This document shows, piece after piece, positions 35,421 to 44,620 of a stretch of DNA of 64,000 nucleotides. Every line of letters starts with the position of its first letter. Position 1 is the first letter of the stretch. Both the position numbers and the translations under genes were made by a program. The notes beneath the pieces are model-generated. The model ran no database searches and was not told where the DNA came from. It saw only the letters and a program-made list of their open reading frames with translations. This DNA comes from Oceanimonas marisflavi (GTDB lineage Bacteria > Pseudomonadota > Gammaproteobacteria > Enterobacterales > Aeromonadaceae). The stretch is taken from assembly GCF_003049725.1 (NCBI RefSeq), contig NZ_QAGM01000004.1:1-64000 (forward strand), read 5' to 3'.

Positions 35421-36002
35421 TCACAGCGCCGACAGTGCGTTCACATCCAGAGCGCCGGCGTAGGCTTCCAGATCCTCGCTGGTGAGTTCGCTGCCACGGC
35501 CGCTTAGCTGCACCAGGGTGGTGTTGGCCACCAGCATCATCAGTTCCTTGCTGTTGCCTTCTTCCTTGACCATGGCGGTCTGGCCATTGATGCGGCGCAC
35601 CTTGTAGCCGCTCATGGTGGCCATGCTGGGGTTGGTAAACAGCATGGCCATGGTCTGCAGCAGAGGTGAGTTTTTGGTAATGGTCATTTCCAGCCGGGCA
35701 TTGTCCTTGCGGTACTGGCGGGAAGCATGAATACCACCGCCAAACATGGCGCTGCCGCCGGCCCTGGTGTCGGCTTCGTCGGCCTGCCAGCCGGGCAGGG
35801 GATCGGGAAACAGCTCACCCAGCTCACCGGCCTGCAGCTGGCGAATTAACGTGGCAGCATAGTCGAACTGGGAAGCGGCCTGGGACCACTCTTCGGCCTC
35901 GTAGGCGCGGGTGCCTTCCTCGATGGCCCGCCGAATTTCGGCGTCATCGGCCAGCAGCAGGCCCGGCAACAGCAGACTTGTCCATAACCAGTGCTTGTTC
36001 AT
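35421..36002 (-). CDS. Exported protein of unknown function
   Basis: 193 residues that I do not recognise. The start at 36002 gives a short signal peptide (MNKHWLWTSLLLPGLLLADD), with a helical repeat-like segment (IRRAIEEGTRAYEAEEWSQAASQFDYAATLIRQL), then a beta-rich part (ARLEMTITKNSPLLQTM; GYKVRRINGQTAMVKEEGN). The frame continues upstream only through non-coding DNA. Its promoter region faces the Fur box at 36104, about 100 bp away, so iron control is possible but the box is better explained by ryhB. Confidence 0.7.
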   Translation of the reverse strand: MNKHWLWTSLLLPGLLLADDAEIRRAIEEGTRAYEAEEWSQAASQFDYAATLIRQLQAGELGELFPDPLPGWQADEADTRAGGSAMFGGGIHASRQYRKDNARLEMTITKNSPLLQTMAMLFTNPSMATMSGYKVRRINGQTAMVKEEGNSKELMMLVANTTLVQLSGRGSELTSEDLEAYAGALDVNALSAL

Positions 36003-36092
36003 GTGGTGTCCCCGGCTGGTGTTTTGTCTCAGTGTAGCCAAGGGGGCGGCACGGGAGGGGAACAAAAAGTGATCGAAAGGAGGAGATATGGG

Positions 36093-36122
36093 TTGCAATA
36101 ACAAATGATAACGATTATCGTT
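36093..36122 (+). promoter_or_regulatory. ryhB promoter with overlapping Fur box
   Basis: A 19-bp Fur box, AATGATAACGATTATCGTT (36104-36122), overlaps a promoter with -35 TTGCAA (36093-36098), 17-bp spacer and -10 TATCGT (36116-36121). The position of the Fur box on the -10 element is that of E. coli ryhB and predicts repression when iron is sufficient. Confidence 0.88.
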
Positions 36123-36127
36123 ACCTT

Positions 36128-36246
36128 GCTTTCCGAACACAGCCTTTCATTCAGTCAGATGTAGGATACAGGCGGCTTTCGAAGGCACGACATTGCTCAC
36201 ATTGCTTCCAGAGTTTAAGGCCGGCTTATTGCCGGCCCTTTTTTTG
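36128..36246 (+). ncRNA. ryhB: RyhB, iron-stress small RNA
   Basis: The stretch 36184-36211 contains GCACGACATTGCTCACATTG followed by CTTCCAG, identical to the conserved core of enterobacterial RyhB. It is followed by terminator GGCCGGC-TTATT-GCCGGCC and seven T (36219-36244). With the promoter above, the RNA would be about 115-120 nt (E. coli 90). RyhB pairs with mRNAs for iron-using proteins with Hfq and lowers them when iron is short. The first ~55 nt differ from E. coli. The 397-bp gap between the exported-protein gene and elbB is explained by this gene. Confidence 0.93.
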
Positions 36247-36399
36247 TGCTTACAAGCGAGCTGCTGCGCTCAGCCATGCTTCGTTGAAAAGCGGCTCAAA
36301 ATGCTCATGTACCGCAAGTACACTCCGCTTTTTCGCCACTTTTCGCCTCGCCTGGCTTTCGCTCGCGACGCTCGTGAAACACTGGCTGTGACTGAGCTT

Positions 36400-37047
36400 T
36401 TACATTTCCAGCAGGCGTTTCACCAGCTTGCCAATACCGGTGTCGGCCTCGGTAATGCTCTGCGCCAGCATATAGGCGGGGGTGGAGATCACCTTGTAGT
36501 GTTCGTCTTCCACCACATCGGTGACGGCGCAGCCGATATGCTCGCCGCCCATGGCGGCAAAGGCTTCGGCGGTGGCGGCATCGGTACCTATGGTGCCTTT
36601 CACTCCGGCCGGATAGACCTTTGGCATCAGTACCGGCGCAATACAGCAATAGCCGGCGGGCTTGCGGGCTTTGGCAAAGGCGCGACAGGCGGCCAGCACC
36701 TCGTTGTCCACCTCGCATTTCTCCCCTTCAAAGGCAAAATTGCACAGGCTTTTGGCCACCCCAAAGCCGCCGGGCAGCAGCAGGGCATCAAAGTCGTCGG
36801 CCTTGAGTTCGCTCAGGGGCTGAATGTCTCCCCGGGCGATACGGGCGGCTTCGGCCAGCACATTGCGCTGTTCGGTGTTTTCCGCACCGGAGCGATGATC
36901 GATCACATGATGCTGAGGCTTGTCGGGGGCAAAACACTGGTAGCGGGCGCCGTGGCGGGCCAGGTGCAGCAGGCACAGCACGGCCTCGTGAATTTCCGCA
37001 CCGTCGTAGACACCACAACCGCTCAGAATGACGGCAACTTTTTTCAT
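36400..37047 (-). CDS. elbB: ElbB glyoxalase-like DJ-1/PfpI-family protein
   Basis: 215 residues. Class I glutamine amidotransferase-like fold (DJ-1/PfpI): start KKVAVILSGCGVYDGAEIHEAV, middle DALLLPGGFGVAKSLCNFA and the nucleophile-elbow region AGYCCIAPVLMPKV. ElbB has weak glyoxalase activity and is linked to isoprenoid synthesis; the true role is unsettled. Start at 37047 with GGAGCA upstream. Confidence 0.9.
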   Translation of the reverse strand: MKKVAVILSGCGVYDGAEIHEAVLCLLHLARHGARYQCFAPDKPQHHVIDHRSGAENTEQRNVLAEAARIARGDIQPLSELKADDFDALLLPGGFGVAKSLCNFAFEGEKCEVDNEVLAACRAFAKARKPAGYCCIAPVLMPKVYPAGVKGTIGTDAATAEAFAAMGGEHIGCAVTDVVEDEHYKVISTPAYMLAQSITEADTGIGKLVKRLLEM

Positions 37048-37360
37048 GTTGTGCTCCTTGTCAGAGGGGGTAAATTTTGTGACGCGGCTCGGGCCGAATG
37101 CGTCAGCGTGTGCTAGCATTATGTGCGCTTAATAATTGTGCAACATTTCCTGTCTGTCGATTTTCCACATTTAACGATCGCTTATCAAGATCCATTATTA
37201 AACTGCAAACCATTGAATAATAAAGGTTTGTTGTTATTTGTCGGATCCTGGACGGATCGCTCCTTCACAGAGTTATCCACAGGCCTCAAACGGCATCAAC
37301 ATGGAGTCCGGCGGCCCGCTGTGGCATGCTAGCGGCCAACGCATTAACGAGAACAACACC
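37048..37360 (+). promoter_or_regulatory. AT-rich polA upstream region with DnaA boxes
   Basis: The gap holds no gene. It is AT-rich at 37115-37240 and has a perfect DnaA box TTATCCACA at 37273-37281 and a one-mismatch box TTTTCCACA at 37161-37169, both on the plus strand. It presumably contains the polA and elbB promoters, but I cannot fix them. Confidence 0.5.
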
Positions 37361-40093
37361 ATGGTTGCCATTCCTGCCAAACCCCTGATCCTGGTCGATG
37401 GATCCTCCTATCTGTATCGTGCCTATTTCGCTTCACAGCAGGCGGATCTGCGCACCAGTGACGGCCGCCCCACCGGGGCCATTCGCGTGGTCACCAACAT
37501 GCTGCGCAGCCTGCACAAACAGTTTCCCGAGTCCCGGGTGGCGGTGGTGTTTGATGCCAAGGGCAAAACCTTTCGTGATGACATTTATCCGGAATACAAG
37601 GCTCAGCGTCCCTCGATGCCGGACGATCTGCGCAGCCAGATCCAGCCCATTCACGACATTATTCGTGCCATGGGGCTGCCGCTGTTGATCGAGGAAGGAG
37701 TGGAAGCGGACGATGTGATCGGCACTCTGGCCCGGCAGGCTACCGAGCAGCAGCTGGACGTGGTGATCAGCACTGGCGACAAGGACATGGCCCAGCTGGT
37801 GTCGGATCACGTGTTGCTGATGGACACCATGAAAAACAGCTTTCTCGACCGGGACGGCGTGGTGGAGAAGTTCGGCGTGCCGCCTTCGCTTATCATCGAT
37901 CTGCTGGCGCTGGTGGGCGATAAGGTGGACAACATTCCCGGCATGCCCGGCGTGGGTGAGAAAACCGCGCTGGCGCTGCTGCAGGGGCTGGGATCCATCG
38001 ATGATATCGCCGCCAATACCGACAAAATCGCCGGGCTCGGCTTTCGCGGATCCAAGTCCTTTGCCGCCAAGTTTGCCGAGCACGAAGAGATGGTGCGGTT
38101 GTCCTACACCCTGGCCACCATCAAGACCGATGTGCCGCTGCATGTGGGCCCCGCCGATCTGCAACAGAGCGAACCGGATACCGAGGCCCTGCGCACCCTC
38201 TATCAGGAATATGAATTCCGCAACCTGCTGGCCGAACTGGATCCCGAGCAGGCGGAAGAAGAGCAGGCCGCGCCGGCCATGGAAACCGACTATCAGCTGA
38301 TCACCGAGCAGGCCGAGCTGGACGCCTGGATCGAAAAACTGAAGGCGGCGCCGCTGTTTGCCTTTGATACCGAAACCACCAGCCTCAGCTACCGGGACGC
38401 CCGGGTGGTGGGCGTGTCGTTTGCGGTAGAAGCCGGCCAGGCCGCCTATGTGCCCTTTGGTCATGACTATCTGGATGCGCCCGAGCAGCTGAGCGAAGAA
38501 GCCGTGCTGGGTGCGCTCAAACCGCTGCTGGAAGACGAAACCCGCATCAAGCTGGGGCAGAACCTCAAGTACGACATTAATGTGCTGAAGAATCACGGCG
38601 TTCACATGAAGGGGGCGCTGCTCGACACCATGCTGGAGTCCTATGCGCTGAACTCGGTGCAGACCCGGCACGACATGGACAGCATGGCGGCGTTTTTCCT
38701 CAATCACAGCACCACGTCGTTCGAGTCCATTGCCGGCAAGGGGGCCAAGCAGCTGACCTTTAACCAGATCCCCCTGGAGCAGGCCGGTCCCTATGCGGCG
38801 GAAGACGCCGACATTACCCTGCGGCTGCATCATCACCTGAGTGAAAAACTGGCCGCCGAGCCGGTGCTGCAAAGCGTGTTCACCGACATTGAGCTGCCGC
38901 TGGTGCCCATTCTGGCGGAAATGGAATACACGGGCGTGCGCATCGACAGCCAGCTGCTGGCCATTCAGAGTGACGAGATCGCCAAGCGGCTCAAGGAGCT
39001 GGAGCTGGAGGCCCATGAGCTTGCCGGCGAGCCCTTTAACCTGAGCTCCACCAAGCAGCTGGGCGAGATTTTGTTTACCAAGCTCGAGCTGCCGGTGATC
39101 AAGAAAACCCCCAAGGGCGCGCCGTCCACCGCCGAGGAAGTGCTGCAGGAGCTGGCGCTGGACTACCCCCTGCCCAAACTGCTGATGGAATACCGGGCCC
39201 TGAGCAAGCTCAAGTCCACCTATACCGACAAACTGCCGCAGATGGTGAACGAGCACAGCGGCCGCATTCATACCTCCTATCACCAGGCCAACACCGCCAC
39301 CGGCCGGCTGTCGTCGTCGGATCCCAACCTGCAGAACATTCCCATTCGCACTCACGAAGGGCGGCGTATTCGTCAGGCCTTTGTGGCCGAGCCCGGCTAC
39401 AGGCTGGTGGCGGCGGACTACTCCCAGATTGAGCTGCGCATCATGGCCCATCTGTCCCAGGACAAGGGCCTGCTAGACGCCTTTGCCCACGGTCAGGACA
39501 TTCACCGCGCCACCGCCGCCGAAGTGTTTGGGGTGGCGGTGGATGAAGTCAGCACCGAACAGCGCCGCCGGGCCAAGGCCATCAACTTTGGCCTGATCTA
39601 CGGCATGAGCGCCTTTGGTCTGGCGCGCCAGCTGGGCATTGGCCGTAACGAAGCCCAGCAGTACATGGATATCTACTTCGAGCGTTATCCGGGCGTGCTG
39701 CGCTATATGGAAGACACCCGGGCCCAGGCCAGCGAGCAGGGCTATGTCTCCACCCTGTTCGGTCGCCGGCTCTACCTGCCGGAGATCAGGTCCAAAAACG
39801 GCGCCCGGCGCAAGGGTGCCGAGCGGGCTGCCATCAACGCGCCCATGCAGGGTACTGCCGCCGACATCATCAAAAAGGCGATGATTCGGGTGAACGACTG
39901 GCTCACCGGGCTGCCCGAAGGCGAGGTACGCATGCTGATGCAGGTGCACGATGAACTGGTGTTTGAAATTCGCGAAGACAGGGTGGAGGAATACCGGGAG
40001 CAAATCTGTGCGCTGATGCAGCAGGCCGCCAGCCTGGATGTGCCCCTGCTGGTGGAAGCCGGAGTGGGAGACAACTGGGATCAGGCTCACTAA
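37361..40093 (+). CDS. polA: DNA polymerase I
   Basis: 910 residues (E. coli 928). All three activities look intact: 5'-nuclease (start [42 protein letters not shown]), 3'-5' proofreading exonuclease (FDTETTSL with the DxE pair; [22 protein letters not shown]) and polymerase (motif [15 protein letters not shown]-helix [21 protein letters not shown]; motif [10 protein letters not shown]). The start at 37361 ([14 protein letters not shown]) aligns with E. coli; the open frame upstream overlaps the DnaA box and is not supported. Followed by Spot 42 as in E. coli. Confidence 0.96.
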   Translation: MVAIPAKPLILVDGSSYLYRAYFASQQADLRTSDGRPTGAIRVVTNMLRSLHKQFPESRVAVVFDAKGKTFRDDIYPEYKAQRPSMPDDLRSQIQPIHDIIRAMGLPLLIEEGVEADDVIGTLARQATEQQLDVVISTGDKDMAQLVSDHVLLMDTMKNSFLDRDGVVEKFGVPPSLIIDLLALVGDKVDNIPGMPGVGEKTALALLQGLGSIDDIAANTDKIAGLGFRGSKSFAAKFAEHEEMVRLSYTLATIKTDVPLHVGPADLQQSEPDTEALRTLYQEYEFRNLLAELDPEQAEEEQAAPAMETDYQLITEQAELDAWIEKLKAAPLFAFDTETTSLSYRDARVVGVSFAVEAGQAAYVPFGHDYLDAPEQLSEEAVLGALKPLLEDETRIKLGQNLKYDINVLKNHGVHMKGALLDTMLESYALNSVQTRHDMDSMAAFFLNHSTTSFESIAGKGAKQLTFNQIPLEQAGPYAAEDADITLRLHHHLSEKLAAEPVLQSVFTDIELPLVPILAEMEYTGVRIDSQLLAIQSDEIAKRLKELELEAHELAGEPFNLSSTKQLGEILFTKLELPVIKKTPKGAPSTAEEVLQELALDYPLPKLLMEYRALSKLKSTYTDKLPQMVNEHSGRIHTSYHQANTATGRLSSSDPNLQNIPIRTHEGRRIRQAFVAEPGYRLVAADYSQIELRIMAHLSQDKGLLDAFAHGQDIHRATAAEVFGVAVDEVSTEQRRRAKAINFGLIYGMSAFGLARQLGIGRNEAQQYMDIYFERYPGVLRYMEDTRAQASEQGYVSTLFGRRLYLPEIRSKNGARRKGAERAAINAPMQGTAADIIKKAMIRVNDWLTGLPEGEVRMLMQVHDELVFEIREDRVEEYREQICALMQQAASLDVPLLVEAGVGDNWDQAH

Positions 40094-40171
40094 TTTGGTA
40101 TTAAAAAAACAATAATGAAATAAAATTACGGTTTGGGGCTTTTCTCTGTGCCGCGCCGGAAGTAAAGTAGT

Positions 40172-40275
40172 ACCAGGTACAGAGGCAGGGGACATGCCCT
40201 GCCTGACTTTCTTTATGCATTCGATACATGATTGCTCAGGCCGCCTTCAGCATGACTGCTGAAGGCGTTTTTTTT
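40172..40275 (+). ncRNA. spf: Spot 42 small RNA
   Basis: It lies about 80 bp after polA, the E. coli position. The 5' end contains GGTACAGAGG, identical to the conserved start of Spot 42, followed by an internal stem (GGCAGGGGACATGCCCTGCC). The terminator is CGCCTTCAGCA-TGAC-TGCTGAAGGCG with eight T (40242-40275). A -10 like TAAAGT is at 40163-40168. Length of about 104 nt fits (E. coli 109). Known role: Hfq-dependent silencing of galK and catabolic genes when cAMP-CRP is low. Confidence 0.9.
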
Positions 40276-40404
40276 GCCTGATCCAGAATTTTTTGTAACT
40301 TGTATACAAAATTAATTTTTTGTAAAAAGGTTACAGTTTTACTGCTGCACACCCGTCCGTGCTCACTCTGGCATTTGAGAATAGGGCTGGGTATCATCGG
40401 CCCA

Positions 40405-40492
40405 TTGGTCGGGGAGCCCTGATGGCTGAGACGGCATCACGCCGAACCCGTTGAACCTGATCCAGCTAATACTGGCGCAGGGAACCGGTGGC
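40405..40492 (+). promoter_or_regulatory. TPP riboswitch (thi element)
   Basis: The sequence carries the conserved blocks GGGGAGCCCTGATGGCTGAG and ACCCGTTGAACCTGATCCAG, then CTAATACTGGCGCAGGGAA, which match the two pyrophosphate- and pyrimidine-sensing arms of the thiamine pyrophosphate aptamer. It ends about 50 bp before thiD. No intrinsic terminator follows, so control is probably at translation. Confidence 0.96.
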
Positions 40493-40540
40493 TGAAAGAT
40501 GGCCTTGATGGTTTCTGCGCCCAGAGAGGACCATAAGGAC

Positions 40541-41347
40541 ATGCACAGCAGCAAAGCCATTATTCTTTCCATTGCCGGATCCGACAGCGGCGGCGGCGCC
40601 GGCGTTCAGGCCGACATCAAGGCCATTTCCGCCACCGGTGGTTACGCCTGCTCGGTGATCACCGCCATCACCGCCCAGAACACCCGTGGTGTATCTGCGG
40701 TGCACCCTGTGCCCCAGGATATTATTCGTGCCCAGCTCGATGCCGTGTTCAGCGATCTGCCGGTGGCGGCGGTCAAGGTGGGCATGCTGGGGGACGCCGA
40801 CACCATCAATACGGTGGCCGACGCCCTGGAAAAATACCGGCCGCAGCACCTGGTGGTGGATCCTGTGATGGTCAGCGCCAACGGCGATATGTTGCTGGCG
40901 CCGGAAGCGGTGCAAAGCCTCAAGCAGCGACTGTTGCCCCTGGCGGACGTGATCACCCCCAATCTGCCGGAAGCCGCCTGCCTGACAGAACGACCGGTGC
41001 CGGCCTCGCTGCGGGAAATAGAGCCGCTGATTGCGGCGCTGAGCGAACTGGACTGCCGGGCCGTGCTGCTCAAGGGCGGTTTTCTGCAGCAGGAGCCCCG
41101 CAGCCCCGACTGGCTGTTGCACGGTGACGAGCTGCGTTGTTTTGACACCCCGAGGGTGATCACCACCAACACCCACGGCACCGGCTGCACCCTGTCCGGC
41201 GCGCTGGCGTCCTACCTGGCCCAAGGGCTCTCGCTGGAGCTGGCGGTGGCCTCGGCCAAGCATTATATCGAGAAGGCGATCGAGGCCGGTGCTCACTTGA
41301 AAATCGGTCAGGGCCGGGGTCCGGTGGAGCATTTCTTCGCCCGTTGA
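40541..41347 (+). CDS. thiD: Hydroxymethylpyrimidine/phosphomethylpyrimidine kinase
   Basis: 268 residues. It phosphorylates HMP and HMP-P for thiamine synthesis; ribokinase-like fold. Motifs: start AIILSIAGSDSGGGAGVQADIK, VVDPVMVSANGDMLL, and the catalytic loop NTHGTGCTLSGALAS (near residue 220, with the ATP anion hole). The start at 40541 has AAGGAC upstream. It stands alone behind the TPP riboswitch; no other thi gene is in the window, so it may serve salvage of HMP. Confidence 0.95.
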   Translation: MHSSKAIILSIAGSDSGGGAGVQADIKAISATGGYACSVITAITAQNTRGVSAVHPVPQDIIRAQLDAVFSDLPVAAVKVGMLGDADTINTVADALEKYRPQHLVVDPVMVSANGDMLLAPEAVQSLKQRLLPLADVITPNLPEAACLTERPVPASLREIEPLIAALSELDCRAVLLKGGFLQQEPRSPDWLLHGDELRCFDTPRVITTNTHGTGCTLSGALASYLAQGLSLELAVASAKHYIEKAIEAGAHLKIGQGRGPVEHFFAR

Positions 41348-41360
41348 TCCGGCGGTTATT

Positions 41361-41390
41361 GCCCCGGCCCGCTTGCGTCCGGCCGGGGCG
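41361..41390 (+). terminator. GC-rich hairpin after thiD
   Basis: GCCCCGGCC...GGCCGGGGC: a 9-bp stem with an 11-nt loop just after thiD. There is no T run, so it may be a weak or Rho-assisted terminator. Confidence 0.45.
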
Positions 41391-41426
41391 GCTTGTAGTA
41401 TTCCTGCGCCAATAATCAATAAAAAA

Positions 41427-41453
41427 TGGATTAACTCCCTGATAGTTAATCCA
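41427..41453 (+). promoter_or_regulatory. Inverted repeat at the mrp promoter
   Basis: TGGATTAACT-CCCTGAT-AGTTAATCCA is a perfect 10-bp inverted repeat with 7-bp spacer. A -10-like TATAGT follows at 41467-41472, placing the second arm on the -35 position. It looks like a dimeric-regulator operator for the Mrp operon. No mrp regulator gene is adjacent. Confidence 0.6.
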
Positions 41454-41546
41454 ATTACTTCACTGCTATAGTCTGCTCTAAAGAGTCTCTCCTTTATTTT
41501 CGCCGATCCTGACGCCCTTCAAGGGGCATTGAAAGGAGTCTTGCGT

Positions 41547-43844
41547 ATGCTTGTTGCCGTTCTGGCAGGTTTTATTCTGGCCGCATTGGTGCCGCGTCTG
41601 AGCCCGCTGCTGGGCAGACATATCGGCTGGTGCCTGGCGTTGCTGCCGGCCGCGCTGTTTGGCTATTTTGCCAGTTTCTGGTCCCGGATCACCGGCGGCG
41701 AGGGGGTTAGTTTTCACTACGACTGGATTCCCAGCCTTAACGTCAGCCTGAGCTTTCTGCTCGACGGTCTCAGCCTGATGTTTGCCCTGCTGATCACCGG
41801 TATCGGCACTTTTATTCTGATCTATGGCGGCCGCTACCTCGACGGCAACAAGGACAGGCACAAGCTGCTGATGTACCTGCTGGCCTTTATGAGCGCCATG
41901 CTGGGGGTGGTGCTGTGCAGCAACCTTATCGGCCTGTTTGTATTCTGGGAGCTCACCAGCATTACCTCCTACCTGCTGATCGGTTTTAACCACGAGCAGG
42001 AAAAGGCCCGCAAGGCGGCACTGCAGGGGCTGTTTGTCACCATGGGCGGTGGCCTGGCGCTGATGACCGGGCTGATTATGCTGGGCTGGATGGCCGGCAG
42101 CTTTGAACTCACCGAGGTGCTGGCGCAGGGGCCGGCGTTGCAGCAGCACCCGCTGTTTGTGCCGATGATGGTGCTGGTGCTGGCTGGCTGCTTTACCAAG
42201 TCGGCCCAGTTCCCGTTCCATTTCTGGCTGCCCAACGCCATGGCCGCGCCCACCCCGGTGAGCGCCTATCTGCACTCGGCCACCATGGTCAAGGCCGGGG
42301 TGTTTCTGATGGCCCGGCTGCAGCCGGTGATGGCCGGCAGCGACGCCTGGCTGCTGACCCTGTCACTGTTTGGTGCCGTGACCATGACGGTGGGGGCGGT
42401 GATGTCGGTGTGCAGCACGGATCTCAAGCGCATTCTGGCCTTTTCCACCGTCATGGCCCTGGGCACCCTGACCATGCTGATCGGCATCGGCACCCCGGTG
42501 GCGCTGAAGGCGGCCATGGTGTTTCTGCTGGCTCATGCCCTGTACAAGGGCGCCCTGTTTATGGCCGCCGGCACCCTGGATCACGCCACCGGCAGCAAGG
42601 ATGTGCGCGAGCTGGGCGGGCTGCGTGCCCATATGCCCCAGACCGCGCTGTTTCTGTGGCTGGCGGCGCTGTCGCTGGCGGGTATTCCGCCGCTGTTCGG
42701 CTTTATTGCCAAGGAGCTGATGTTTGAGGCGGCGCTGGGGGCATCCTCCCTGTCGGTGCTGCTGGTGGCACTGGCCATGATCACCGCGGTGTGCATTGTG
42801 GCCGCCAGTGCTCTGGTGGCCATCAAGCCCTTCTTTGGCGCGCTCAAACCCACCCCCAGAGCCCCGCATGAAGCGCCTGCCGCCATGCGGCTGGGCTTCA
42901 GCGCGCTGGCTGCCCTTAGCCTGGTGCTGGGGCTGATGCCGGGTCTGGCAGAGCCGCTGCTGGCGGCGGCGGTCACCGCCATCAGCGGTGCGCCGGCGGC
43001 GGATCTGGATCTGGCGCTGTGGCACGGCATCAATTTGCCGCTGTTGTTCAGCGCGGCGGCCCTGATGGCCGGTGCGTTGCTGTATCGTGGCTGGGACCGA
43101 ATCCATCAGCCCCTGGGCAAGGTCATTTACCCGCTGTCATACGGCCCCGAACGGGGCTATGAAAGAATGATGGATGGTCTGGTACGGCTGGCCCACTGGC
43201 AGACCCGGTTGCTGCAGAATGGCTATATGACCAACTACATTCTGACCATACTGCTGACCGCCATCGGCCTTCTGGTGTATGCCTTCTGGGCCCACGATGC
43301 CTTTGTGTATTCGCTGTCGTTTGAGGACGTGCGTTTTTACGAGGTGGTGATCAGCCTGCTGATGCTGGTGGCCGTGGTGTATGCCAGCGCCACTCACTTG
43401 CGGCTGGGCTCGGTGGCGGCGGTGGGGGTGCTGGGTTTTGCCATGGCGCTGATCTATGTGTTCTTCAGTGCGCCGGATCTGGCCATTACCCAGGTGCTGG
43501 TGGAAACCCTGACGGTGATCCTGCTGGTGCTGGTGCTGTTCCGTCTGCCCGGCTTTCAGGATCTGTCCAGCACTCAAACCCGCTGGCGCGATGCCGCCGT
43601 GGCCGGGGTGTTCGGGGTGCTGGTGGCCATGATGGTGCTGACCGTGAACCAGTCTTCCCTGGGCGAAGGCATCAGCGACTATCTGGTGGCCAACAGCTAT
43701 GAAGTGGCCCACGGCCGCAATATCGTCAACGTTATTCTGGTGGACTACCGGGCCCTGGACACCCTTGGGGAGATCTTTGTGCTGGCCCTGGCTGCCATCG
43801 GCGTGAACGCCATGATCCGCTTTCGCTGGGAGGACTACCGATAA
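41547..43844 (+). CDS. mrpA: Mrp Na+/H+ antiporter subunit A
   Basis: 765 residues, a large membrane subunit homologous to complex I NuoL. The proton-pump core with [18 protein letters not shown] and the lysine/histidine-lined helices lie in the first ~500 residues; a DUF4040-type segment ([24 protein letters not shown]) and an MrpB-like end ([21 protein letters not shown]) follow. The start at 41547 has AAAGGAG upstream; TTG codons before it are less likely. First gene of mrpABCDEFG, which exchanges cytoplasmic Na+ for H+ and confers salt and alkali tolerance. Confidence 0.94.
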   Translation: MLVAVLAGFILAALVPRLSPLLGRHIGWCLALLPAALFGYFASFWSRITGGEGVSFHYDWIPSLNVSLSFLLDGLSLMFALLITGIGTFILIYGGRYLDGNKDRHKLLMYLLAFMSAMLGVVLCSNLIGLFVFWELTSITSYLLIGFNHEQEKARKAALQGLFVTMGGGLALMTGLIMLGWMAGSFELTEVLAQGPALQQHPLFVPMMVLVLAGCFTKSAQFPFHFWLPNAMAAPTPVSAYLHSATMVKAGVFLMARLQPVMAGSDAWLLTLSLFGAVTMTVGAVMSVCSTDLKRILAFSTVMALGTLTMLIGIGTPVALKAAMVFLLAHALYKGALFMAAGTLDHATGSKDVRELGGLRAHMPQTALFLWLAALSLAGIPPLFGFIAKELMFEAALGASSLSVLLVALAMITAVCIVAASALVAIKPFFGALKPTPRAPHEAPAAMRLGFSALAALSLVLGLMPGLAEPLLAAAVTAISGAPAADLDLALWHGINLPLLFSAAALMAGALLYRGWDRIHQPLGKVIYPLSYGPERGYERMMDGLVRLAHWQTRLLQNGYMTNYILTILLTAIGLLVYAFWAHDAFVYSLSFEDVRFYEVVISLLMLVAVVYASATHLRLGSVAAVGVLGFAMALIYVFFSAPDLAITQVLVETLTVILLVLVLFRLPGFQDLSSTQTRWRDAAVAGVFGVLVAMMVLTVNQSSLGEGISDYLVANSYEVAHGRNIVNVILVDYRALDTLGEIFVLALAAIGVNAMIRFRWEDYR

Positions 43845-44272
43845 TGTTCGGCTCGTCGCTTATTCTGCAGACCGCCACCCGCTTTCTGGTGCCGCTGCTG
43901 TTTCTGTTTGCGGTGTTTCTGCTGCTGCGTGGCCATAACGAGCCCGGTGGCGGCTTTATCGCCGGCCTGGTGGCGTCCGGAGCCTTTGCCCTGCACCTGT
44001 TTGCCTTTGACGCCAGCAGCACCCGCAAGCTGATGGGGGTAGAAAGTCAGCTGCTGATGGGCTGCGGCCTGTTGCTGGCGCTGGTCAGTGGCACCGTGGG
44101 CATGGTGCTCAAGGGCCAGCCGTTTCTGTCCAGCCAGTGGTGGAGTCTGTACGTGCCGGGCCTCGGCGAGCTCAAGCTGAGCACGCCGCTGTTTTTTGAT
44201 ATCGGCGTGTTTCTGGTGGTGATCGGCGTGGTGACCACCATCATGCTGTCCCTGGCCAAGGTGGAGGAATAA
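43844..44272 (+). CDS. mrpB: Mrp antiporter subunit B
   Basis: 142 residues, four membrane segments; contains [22 protein letters not shown] (27-48), the MrpB signature. It overlaps mrpA by one base. Essential accessory subunit of the Mrp complex. Confidence 0.93.
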   Translation: MFGSSLILQTATRFLVPLLFLFAVFLLLRGHNEPGGGFIAGLVASGAFALHLFAFDASSTRKLMGVESQLLMGCGLLLALVSGTVGMVLKGQPFLSSQWWSLYVPGLGELKLSTPLFFDIGVFLVVIGVVTTIMLSLAKVEE

Positions 44273-44620
44273 ATGGAAAACCTGTTTGCCTTTGTGGTGG
44301 GCGGTCTGTACGCCACCGCCCTGTTTATGATGCTCAGGCGCAGCGTGGTCAAACTGGTGATCGGGCTGATTATTCTGTCGAACGCCGCCAACCTGCTGAT
44401 CTTTACCAGCGGTGGCCTGGTGCGGGGCGCGCCGCCGCTGATCCCGGAAGGCCTGTATCAGCCGGCGGGCACCATTGCCGACCCGCTTCCCCAGGCGCTG
44501 ATCCTCACCGCCATCGTCATCAGCTTCGGGGTGCTGGCCTTTGCGGTGGTGCTTATTCACCGGGCCTATGAAGTGATCGGCGCCGACGATGTTAACGAAA
44601 TGAAGAGCACGGACTCGTGA
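44273..44620 (+). CDS. mrpC: Mrp antiporter subunit C
   Basis: 115 residues, three membrane segments, homologue of Nuo[20 protein letters not shown] and [20 protein letters not shown], the latter being the conserved NuoK/MrpC helix. It follows the mrpB stop directly and overlaps mrpD by 4 bp. Confidence 0.94.
   Translation: MENLFAFVVGGLYATALFMMLRRSVVKLVIGLIILSNAANLLIFTSGGLVRGAPPLIPEGLYQPAGTIADPLPQALILTAIVISFGVLAFAVVLIHRAYEVIGADDVNEMKSTDS

Noticed and set aside
37433-39451. 672-codon open frame opposite polA
   Set aside because: Same reason: polA motifs are intact on the plus strand and the antisense product has shadow composition.
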